Assembly: GCA_020137815.1 (NCBI GenBank)
Contig: CM035359.1
Location: 2,227,845-2,291,844, forward strand
Length of the DNA stretch: 64,000 nt
Origin: Hormiphora californensis
Lineage: Eukaryota; Ctenophora; Tentaculata; Cydippida; Pleurobrachiidae
Direction: 5' to 3'
Shown: one piece after another, positions 55,615 through 64,000 of the stretch
Numbering within the stretch: position 1 is the first letter of the stretch
How the letters are laid out: every line of letters starts with the position of its first letter
Program-made: the position numbers and the translations under genes
The notes under the pieces: model-generated
What the model saw: the letters and a program-made list of their open reading frames with translations, nothing else
Database searches by the model: none
Told to the model about the DNA's origin: nothing

Positions 55615-56207
55615 ATGACTGATCTTGCCCCCGCCTACTCTCCCTTCTTCGGCTGCATGGGAGCCGCTTCAGCCATCGTTTTCGCATGTAAGTATCATGA
55701 ACCTGTTTTAATCACTTCCGGGTTCTTAGTACTTCCGGTTTAAGCTATTTAGTTAACTGAAAGTAGTTCTAGATAGCTTTCAGAGCTCCAGGGTATGGGA
55801 AATTCCTAGCTTTTGTAAGCGAGTATTGATCGGAAGGACGCTGTATTACAATTTGAACGAGATAAACACTTTTTGCTCTAAAGCGATTTAAATACTTATT
55901 ATTTATTTTTATTATTACTCTTCACTTGTGAAAGATTTGCCAATTTTTTAGGAAGATTAACAACGTGGAATTAGTTGTTTCTAACCTAGAATCTAGATTC
56001 TAGATACCCCACATTTGGTTCAAGTTTATGACACTTGTAACTTTTCAGCTTTTGGAGCAGCCTACGGAACAGCCAAATCAGGAATTGGTATCGCTTCCAT
56101 GGCTGTGATGAAGCCTGACCTGATCATGAAGTCCATCATCCCCGTTGTCATGGCTGGTATTCTGGCGATCTACGGGCTGGTTGTGGCAGCCCTAATTGCT
56201 CAAGGAC
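55615..56207 (+). CDS. ATP6V0C: V-ATPase c alternative exons 1a and 2a
   Basis: Exon 1a starts [16 protein letters not shown] and ends at GTAAGT (55688). Exon 2a, after acceptor TTTTCAG, encodes [16 protein letters not shown] and ends LIAQG with donor GTATCC at 56208. Compared with form b it differs mainly at the N-terminus and at the loop end (LIAQG against LIIGK), and by Ile/Val and Ala/Ser swaps. If exon 2a read through its donor it would meet a stop at 56228, so splicing to exon 3 at 58403 is needed. Confidence 0.82.
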
Positions 56208-56864
56208 GTATCCTTTTCATGCTCAGCTAACCTGACAAATAATTAATACCCCTGTACCATGATACGGGCAGTATCCTTTTTGACCAGCTGACAAACTGAC
56301 AAGAGTGCAAATGTGTTCACTGTGTGTGTGTGCGTGTGTTTCAATGTTGCTAAAAGATTCTTGCGATCTTTGCTACTAACTGGGTCAACCTTTTGAGGAT
56401 TTCGTGAGTTACAGCACTATTTTATTCTTAAATCTGAGGTCCAGATAATTTTTAGATCTAGATCTAACTTATCTTATACAACCACCACTTGTAAACTGCA
56501 GCAATCTAACGCATTTGTTGTAATCCCATCTTTCTCTCTCTCCCTCTCTCAATCTCGATCCTCTCCTTCGCCATCTCGGTTCATCTTTCTCTCCCTCTGT
56601 GTGTAACCAGTGGTAATTGGGTGGGGCTACTAACCACTCCCAATCACCACTTCATATTGAGACTTTAGTACCCCCCCCCCCTTCTACTCACCATAATAAT
56701 TTGATTGTGAGTATAAGCATTTACAATCACCACCCCTTCCCATGGTACTCCTAATTGGTTTCTCCCCTCTATTCTATCTCTTTCTTTCCCTTATATTGTC
56801 CCTTTTGTCTATAAAGATCTTCACATCTTTCCCCCGATATTTCTGTTACAGCTTTCTCTCTCTC

Positions 56865-56911
<47 letters not shown>

Positions 56912-58845
56912 ATTTTTCTCTCGATCCACCAAATATCTCCCTCCATCTCTACAGATCCATAGCCTCAGTAGATCTTTATAATTGGTGTGTGTGTGTGTGT
57001 GTGTGCAGCAGTAGTACACTCCACGAATTATATACACGATTCCCTCTCCCCATCTGTTTCTCTTACTCTCTCCCCTCTCTTTTTGTTTCTTTCTCTCTCT
57101 CATTCCCTTTCTCTAATTGCCCCATTTCCCAAGTCCGCGGGTATTAGAATTAGCGTAAAATCCCTCCCAATGAACAGTATGTTTTGCTCTCTTTTCAGCC
57201 CTGCATTTTACCTCTAACTTCTTAATAGCCTGTAATTGTATACTCACAACTTTTGAACTTTTGTACCCTACTTTCTGCCTGACCCCAGATATTCTAAAAA
57301 ATGAAATACAAATAAAGCAAATAAAGTGGTTTATTTGACCAATATCGTTGTATATTCTGAAAACTAACGCCCATTTAGCACTTTTCACAGCCATGGCACT
57401 TTCAGCACTAGCCCCCGCTTACTCTCCCTTCTTCGGATGTATGGGTGCCGCGTCAGCCATCATTTTCAGTTGTAAGTTTAATTGAAGTGTGGAATTCAGA
57501 CACGTATTGTTTTTGAAGATCTAGGAAGTGCTGAATTAACATGGAGTTGGGAACATGAGATAATAATTCTCCATTATATGTAACTCGGGGGAGGAGGGAG
57601 AAACTAAGAGACATGTATAGGCCAGGTCTGGTTGTGACTGTTTAGAGTTATCCAGGGGGATGTGTAACATGAGAAATCTCTCTCTTTACCATGGATTATG
57701 ATATAGTGTCCCACTTAAATCTCAAGGGATAATACTAGGTACTTTCCAAGCACATAGACACTGGGCTATTTAGCACTCTCTAATATCTCTTTTCTCTCAT
57801 AGTTACCCCTCTAAGGAGACTATGAACATACTATTTCCCAAACCCACACCCCTCTTTCCCTCAGCATTGGGTGCAGCATATGGAACAGCTAAATCAGGAG
57901 TGGGTATCTCAGCTATGGCCATCATGAAGCCTGACCTGATCATGAAGTCCATCATCCCCGTTGTAATGGCTGGTATTCTGGCCATCTACGGGCTGGTAGT
58001 TGCAGCTCTTATCATTGGAAAAAGTAGGTGTTTTCCCCCTTCCTATCTACCCAGCTTTGTCCAAGAAAATTAAAATTTCCCAAAAATCAGATAGTATGTT
58101 TTTAAGGTATGTTCAATATTTCCTGAGATGTCTTCCGATAACAATTTGAATTAGATTTGCTTGATTTTCTATCAGCTGACTCGATAGCGTGCGCCGCCCA
58201 GTGCAGGAAGACACCCCAGCCGAACACCTTGCTAACACGCGCGCTTGATAGTTGTTAGCATTTGGACCGCGCGCCACATTTTCACTGATGTGACCTGCGA
58301 CATCAATCCGAACCCGGAAATTGCTCTAGAAATATGATCCAAGTTCCCAACTACCCTCCTGTACACAAATCCCGGAAACACTCACCCCTCTCCCAATCTC
58401 AGTTGGAGCAGCCCCTGGATACACGCTCTTCGATTCGTTCTGTCATTTCTCTGCTGGTCTCTCCGTCGGAATTTGCGGTATCGCCGCTGGATTTGCTATT
58501 GGTATCGTCGGAGATGCTGGTACGTAACTCGCTCACACAGTCTCATCCTCTTTCTCTCTCTCTCTCTCACTCTCTCACTCTCTCATACTTCCTCTATTTC
58601 TCTTCTACACGGTCATTCGTCTCTAATTTCTCTAACACACCCAGTTTCCTGTTGCCTAGCTCGATCCCCTTTACGCGAGCTCCGTGAAGGAGGGCTAGAA
58701 CAAGTTTACTGCTGTTCAACCTTTTCTCATTTTGTATTTCCGCATTCTCATACATACGTGGCATCAGGCCGCACCAGGCGCAGTGTAGAAAAGTGACGTG
58801 TTTTATCATCCAGGCATCCTCAATAGTGATAATCAGCATACACAT

Positions 58846-58894
<49 letters not shown>

Positions 58895-59151
58895 CTCTCT
58901 TACTCAGGAAGGCCGCAGTATTTACTCAGCAGCATTACTTGTAACACGTACTCCCCACTTACTGTGAACACTGCACTGAGTTATATGTACGTGTATGGCA
59001 CGCCCAATTCAATCTCGTAACCTTTCTCTCTGTATAGTACACACATTCTATCTGCACCAACTCAATTCTCCTTCTATCAGTCTTCCTCTCTCTCTAGCTC
59101 ACTCTCTTTTGTCTCTCTCCCTCTCTCCTTGTCTCTCTGTCTCTAGCTCTT

Positions 59152-59233
<82 letters not shown>

Positions 59234-59381
59234 ACTTTCCTCCTTTTATCCAGGTGTACGAGCCACGGCCCAGCAGCCCAGGCTTTTCGTCGGTATGATC
59301 CTGATTCTCATTTTTGGAGAAGTCCTTGGTCTGTACGGATTCATTGTTGGAGTCATGCTGCATCTCAAAGTACAATCTTAA
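55615..59381 (+). CDS. ATP6V0C: V-type H+-ATPase 16-kDa proteolipid subunit c
   Basis: Core c-ring subunit of the membrane V0 sector, carrying protons into lysosomes, vesicles and other acidic compartments. Two alternative 5' halves feed shared 3' exons. Form a: 55615-55687 and 56049-56207; form b: 57393-57471 (ATG preceded by acceptor CACAG and context CCATGG) and 57865-58023; shared: 58403-58519 and 59254-59381. Predicted proteins are 158 and 160 residues, the normal family length. Four transmembrane helices are visible: [14 protein letters not shown], then [48 protein letters not shown], and [20 protein letters not shown]. The last includes the proton-carrying Glu in FGEVLGLYG. Exons 2a and 2b are both 159 nt and all four splice in phase 1, so each pair works alone. 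The introns hold (CT)n and (GT)n tracts. Gene identity is certain; isoform use is inference. Confidence 0.95.
56848..57010 (+). repeat. (CT)n and (GT)n in V-ATPase c intron
   Basis: 56850-56908 CT tract and 56984-57007 GT tract between exons 2a and 1b. Confidence 0.92.
57391..58023 (+). CDS. ATP6V0C: V-ATPase c alternative exons 1b and 2b
   Basis: Exon 1b begins at acceptor TTTTCACAG (57382-57390), so a non-coding first exon must lie upstream; the CDS starts 57393 with [18 protein letters not shown]. Exon 2b encodes [16 protein letters not shown] and ends LIIGK with donor GTAGGT at 58024. It joins exon 3 in phase 1 (codon ATT, Ile). Confidence 0.85.
58848..58896 (+). repeat. (CT)n in V-ATPase c intron 3
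   Basis: Near-perfect CT tract. Confidence 0.92.
59158..59233 (+). repeat. (CT)n immediately before V-ATPase c exon 4
   Basis: 75-bp CT run ending 20 bp before the acceptor at 59251-59253; it forms an exceptionally long polypyrimidine tract. Confidence 0.93.
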
Positions 59382-60116
59382 AATGGTATGTTCTGGAAGA
59401 ATATGTTCTGGAAGAATATTTTCTGGAGGAATATTTTCTGGAAGAATATTTTCTCATCACTATTTTTATAAAACTGACAACTTTTCAACCTCTCGTTGTG
59501 AGTTTTAGGAAGATGGTGATAGAAAATTTTAGAATAGTGTGAGAGAAACTTGGAATTCAAGTGAAAACGCCAGTGTTTACACAGCCTCCACATCAAAGAT
59601 GTCCTCTTTTCCTTTCTCGGAAAGTTGTGATTTCCTCTTTTCCTTTCTCGGAAAGTTGTGACCCGACTCACCGCACAGATTTACATTTTCTATCCACTGA
59701 CGCTGGCTGCCCATCATTATCCCACACCCAATATATTCCCATTCTAACCTTCTTTCTTTTTCAGTGTATTCGGTTCAAGATCATCGTGTCTGCTGATGGT
59801 ACATGACGTCACACGTTATGACGTCACCCTTTGAAAAGTGCTGAAAAGGTGTGCATGAACATTCCTGCGGGACAGGAAACTATACGAAAAACTGATCTGT
59901 GCTTCTCGACTGGGCGATATATAGATATTATCTGGCGGTCCTCATGTGTTTTAAAATAACATATCCTCGCACCCTCAACTTGCCACTTTTTAGAAATCAC
60001 CCTCATCCCTCATATAATGATGATTCACTTTAAACGATGTGTTTGCCATTCACCTAAAGTCTGTGCCATTCATATTTAATCTTTCCCTTCCCTCCGTTTT
60101 TTAGCCACTTTTAATT
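59382..60116. other. 3' flank of V-ATPase c with two TGACGTCAC sites
   Basis: A short 16-18 bp tandem (TTTTCTGGAGGAATA) at 59390-59450 and ATGACGTCAC at 59804 and 59817. Confidence 0.45.
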
Positions 60117-60120
60117 AGCT

Positions 60121-61461
60121 CACGGCGTGCCTGGTGAAATTTTAACACGACCTAGCATGCGACGGGAAACCACCACTTGTACGTGGTAGCTGAGGGTCTA
60201 CAGAATGGCGCTACGGTGCGGGATAAAAAAATCCATTCCCTAAAATCTTTTTTTTTACTTTTATTTGATTTGGGTCAAAATTGGCTATATTAAACGTGGT
60301 TCCGAAAAATCCATAATGACTTAGCACACGAAATATGTCACCCCCACCTATTTTTGCACGTAGAATCGATTGCCGTTGAAGTCGAATCTCTAAAATGACT
60401 GTAAAATGGTCAAAAGTTGATTTTTTACCATTTTTTGGAGGTTTTTGGCCCCTAAACCATTGAAAACGTTGAGATAGGAATTTGAAACTTGTGCCAATCG
60501 TTAAAATGGTCATTTTTCTACCAAGAACCAAGTTTTCGTGTATATCAGATTTATGGTTAGATTTGGGCAAATTGTTGAAATCTGCCAACTAGGAGAACCG
60601 TAACTTGATTTTCTTGTTTTTTGGATTTTGGCATTTTTGAAAAACTTCTGATTGAAATGGCCAGTCGGGACCATGCTTAAGTTGTTTATGGGACAATTTT
60701 CGACTAAAATCCAAGATTTCATACCAATCCAATAACAGATCGTTGATTTATAGAAAATTTGCGTAGGCAAAACGGTCAAAATAACAACTTTTCTTGCTTA
60801 TTTTGACCGTTTTGCCTACGCAAATTTTCTATAAATCAACGATCTGTTATTGGATTGGTATGAAATCTTGGATTTTAGTCGAAAATTGTCCCATAAACAA
60901 CTTAAGCATGGTCCCGACTGGCCATTTCAATCAGAAGTTTTTCAAAAATGCCAAAATCCAAAAAACAAGAAAATCAAGTTACGGTTCTCCTAGTTGGCAG
61001 ATTTCAACAATTTGCCCAAATCTAACCATAAATCTGATATACACGAAAACTTGGTTCTTGGTAGAAAAATGACCATTTTAACGATTGGCACAAGTTTCAA
61101 ATTCCTATCTCAACGTTTTCAATGGTTTAGGGGCCAAAAACCTCCAAAAAATGGTAAAAAATCAACTTTTGACCATTTTACAGTCATTTTAGAGATTCGA
61201 CTTCAACGGCAATCGATTCTACGTGCAAAAATAGGTAGGGGTGACATATTTCGTAAGCTAAGTCATTATGGATTTTTCGGAACCACGTTTAATATAGCCA
61301 ATTTTGACCCAAATCAAATAAAAGTAAAAAAAAAGATTTTAGGGAATGGATTTTTTTATCCCGCACCGTAGCGCCATTCTGTAGACCCTCAGCTACCACG
61401 TACAAGTGGTGGTTTCCCGTCGCATGCTAGGTCGTGTTAAAATTTCACCAGGCACGCCGTG
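60121..61461. mobile_element. Foldback element B (1341 bp), same family as A
   Basis: Near-identical to the element at 30026-31369, same CACGGCGTGCC ends, 4-bp duplication AGCT (60117-60120, 61462-61465). Between the V-ATPase gene and the membrane-protein gene. High similarity of the two copies suggests recent movement. Confidence 0.82.
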
Positions 61462-62198
61462 AGCTAGTTAATAGTGTGAGTGAGAGATATTTAGGATTTT
61501 TGGGTTTTCTTCGGGCCATTCATTTCGAGTTTAAAATGTATGTGTTCTTTCTGTTTTGAGAATAGAATAACAATCTGTACCATCTCATCATTGATACAAT
61601 TCATGATTTTGATTTCAAACATTTAGGAACATGAAATAATATCTTCGAGAGTGAGAGTGTGAGTGTTGTTATATACATCTCTCCATTATTGTGTATGTGT
61701 GTAAGATGTGTTACAATTGAAAAATATACGAGTTTTACCACGCTATATATAAATATAATTATACATACACGTACATATACAACGTATTTATACAACAATT
61801 TTACAAAGTTAAATCTTTTAGCAAGGTTCAACTTTAAAACTTAAAATCCGCTAACAAATTCTCAAACGCAATACAATTCATGCAGACTGCATGATGCAGT
61901 ACTAATATTGCATGAATTACAACCTTACTCCTTTAAAAAGGGAAGAGGTTCAAGGCATTTAATGGCCTGGTTGCTTCTAAATTGGTCGCGTTCATCAGAA
62001 TTCCACTCATAATAATTCGATATACAAGTCCCTTACATAAATCGGGCTACAAAGCCAGTATCACGTCCCAAAAGATTGCCTTGCTCGACCCTGTTTCACC
62101 CGTAAAGGAGGGTTAGAACATAATATGTCCCTATAGGGATAAGGATAATGTCCATATAAGGAGTTGTGTCCCATGTTGGGTGTGTCCCATGTGATATT

Positions 62199-62656
62199 TT
62201 AGAAGGGTAGCGGACCACCACTGGGAGCAGGGACATGTACGTCAAGTTTCTCGAAGTACTTCTCAATCTCTCCCTTGCACCACACCGTGTAGATGAATGT
62301 AACGAGCATGCACACTCCAGCACGGAATATCTCGTATAAACCTCCTCCGTCACCGATGTGACAGGCAAAGGGGAATCTCTGGGAGGGAGGAAGGGTGTTA
62401 AATAGGAACCTCTCTTCTAGAACTAGGGAGGTTTTTGGTGATAATTGATATGCTGTGACCACCCCCCCCCCTCCTGCTGTGACATAGAACCTCAAATGGG
62501 TTCTATATAATCCCCCCCCCCCCCGTCCCATAATTTACCTCAACTCCGAAGATAGTCACCCAGTATACAAAGAATGTAGTGATAACAAATACGACATTTT
62601 CAGTTTCCTTCCACTTCAGGAAGACAATAAGGAAGGACATGATTGCGATTAGAACC
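62199..62656 (-). CDS. Last two exons of an unrecognised multi-pass membrane protein
   Basis: Exon 62539-62656 (acceptor TTTTCAG, donor GTAAAT) encodes VLIAIMSFLIVFLKW, then VVFVITTFFVYWVTIFGVE: two hydrophobic helices joined by a short charged turn (KWKETEN). Exon 62199-62378 (acceptor CTCCCAG) encodes RFPFACHIGDGG, a third hydrophobic helix (AGVCMLVTFIYTVW), then a charged tail CKGEIEKYFEKLDV and HVPAPSGGPLPF with TAA at 62199. The junction is phase 0. I do not recognise the family. Upstream exons are not found in the remaining 1.3 kb, which is repeats and a DNA element, so the gene probably continues past the window. Confidence 0.6.
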
Positions 62657-62744
62657 CTGAAAATATAGTTGTTGTTGTGTGTGTGATCTGATCACGGTCT
62701 ATTGAAATTTCAACAAATAGAAATAGAAGAATAGTATGCTACCC

Positions 62745-62810
62745 CTGTCTGGCGGCGCCATACCCCAATTTGACAGTGCGCTCAGATGGGGTCGGCACTC
62801 GGCCAAACAG
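62745..62810. mobile_element. GGCGCC-ended MITE, copy near window end
   Basis: 66 bp, CTGTCTGGCGGCGCCATACC to GGCCAAACAG. A further copy begins at 62826 and is interrupted by another element. Confidence 0.6.
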
Positions 62811-62825
62811 TGCTACCCCGGCCCC

Positions 62826-63912
62826 CTGTATGGCGACGCCATACCCCATTTGATTCTCAACAGTGCGCTCAGATCGGGTCGGCGGCCCAGTGTCCCGATC
62901 TCTGGAATATGAAGGAAAGATAAATGCAAAAATTCTGCAGCAAAACAAAATCTATGCAGCAAAATGAAAAAATATTAGGGCACTGCAGCAGCAGCTGCTA
63001 CTGCAGCAGAAGATATTTCCCATACTTACACACAGAGCAGTGATGAGTGCTGCAGCAGTGTGTAACATATTCTCTCTCTCTAACATATCTCTCTGTTATA
63101 ACAGAGAGATAGAATATGTTGGGGCATGCCCCAGTTGTGCGTAGTGCACCGACAACAGTCGAGTAAGGGAGAAGGGGAAACAAAAGAGAGATTCATACTT
63201 TGACATAGCTCTCTTTTTTCCCCATAGCTTTACAAAGGGGTGAGATCGTTACTGTCACTGTTGCAGTCTCTGCAGTGGAATTTTCTTGGAATTTTCCATC
63301 TCTGCAGTCCCTGCTGCAGTGCTGCAGGGACTGCAGCAGTGGAATTTTCTTGGAATATTCCATCTCTGCAGCACTGCAGCAGGGACTGCAGAGAATTTTC
63401 AAGGAATTTTGATAACTGTGAACTGCAGTAGGGAATATTCTAGGGAATATTCCAATATCATAGGGACTGCAGGGGACTGCAGTAGGGGAATATTCTAGGG
63501 AATATTCCAATCTTATAGGGACAGCAGGGGACTGCAGTAGGGGAATATTCCAGGGAATATTCCAATCTTATAGGGACTGTAGGGGAATATTCCAGGGAAT
63601 ATTCCAACCTTATAGGGACTGCAGTAGGGGAATATTCCAATCTTATAGGGACTGCAGTAGGGGAATATTCCAATCTTATAGGGACTGCAGGGGACTGCAG
63701 TAGGGGAATATTCCAGGAAAAATTCCAATCTTATAGGGACTGCCGGGGTATTTTTTCCAATGAAATCATGTTTAGGACGGTAGAAAATTTGGAAAATCCC
63801 TATCCATGACTGCAGCAAACAGTAAAATTCTTGCAGCAAAACGAGCCCCCAAAATGAAAATTCCAGGCGTGAAAAAAAAATCGGGACACCGGGGTCGGCG
63901 GCGCCAAACAGT
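62826..63912. mobile_element. GGCGCC MITE interrupted by a 1-kb element with GTGTCCCGAT ends
   Basis: The MITE left part (62826-62886, ending GGTCGGCGGC) and right part (63893-63912, GTCGGCGGCGCCAAACAG) flank about 1 kb with inverted ends CCAGTGTCCCGAT (62887-) and ATCGGGACACCGG (-63892). GTCGGCGGC is present on both sides, as expected for a target duplication. The inserted body is largely the 33-bp minisatellite described separately. Confidence 0.6.
63280..63740 (+). repeat. 33-bp minisatellite GGGACTGCAGTAGGGGAATA
   Basis: Units combine GGGACTGCAG, TAGGGGAATATTCC and AATCTTATA; about nine copies plus related longer units at 63280-63420. It contains the palindromes CTGCAG and GGAATATTCC. 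33 bp keeps frame, so long repetitive ORFs on both strands are artefacts. Confidence 0.85.
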
Positions 63913-64000
63913 ACAGTACAGTGCTACCCCGGGGCCCCTGCAGGTACCTACCTGTCAGGCCAATGCTCTGACCACGAGAATGAGTCAGGCCAATGCTCTG

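Noticed and set aside
63193-63839. Repetitive ORFs with EYSPTAVPIRL units
   Set aside because: 33-bp minisatellite keeps any frame open; no start context or domain.

Overview
This is invertebrate animal nuclear DNA. Genes are split by short to medium introns (the smallest is 57 bp) with GT-AG sites, introns are full of transposons, and (GA)n/(CT)n simple repeats are extremely frequent. The species cannot be named from the window. The retroelement types (a GIY-YIG Penelope-like element, a LINE tail with a CCHC plus restriction-like nuclease, a PHD-finger LINE ORF1) suggest a marine, perhaps non-bilaterian animal; that is inference only.

Layout. 3371-18391 (minus) is a C2H2 zinc-finger gene. 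Four shared 5' exons can splice in phase to any of three alternative terminal exons, each carrying its own pair of zinc fingers, like Drosophila lola. 19170-24663 (plus) is a complete seven-exon LRRC58 orthologue, divergently arranged with the zinc-finger gene across a 778-bp shared promoter region. 26816-42143 (minus) is the 3' half of a phospholipase C beta gene (PLCB4/norpA-like): XY linker, Y half of the catalytic barrel with a mutually exclusive duplicated exon, and C-terminal coiled coil. Its C2-domain exons are missing at a junk-like low-complexity stretch, and the 5' half was not found. 55615-59381 (plus) is the V-ATPase proteolipid subunit c gene with duplicated first and second exons feeding shared exons 3 and 4. 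62199-62656 (minus) holds the last two exons of an unrecognised multi-pass membrane protein.

Mobile DNA fills much of the rest: a 109-bp hAT-like MITE (ten copies, each with a GTCACGTGAC core); a GGCGCC-ended small element; six long foldback elements of four families, two with TTAA duplications and two near-identical ones with 4-bp duplications; a broken PHD-type LINE (44008-49840); and a Penelope-like GIY-YIG element whose left arm was split by a younger LINE, leaving an intact empty-site copy in the other arm. Region 52440-54670 is a large satellite block ending in more than 1 kb of pure purine.

The genes are not one pathway. The most interesting common theme is alternative-exon architecture in three of the four recognisable loci (zinc-finger, PLCB, V-ATPase c), all deduced here from exact phase and length agreement between candidate exons.
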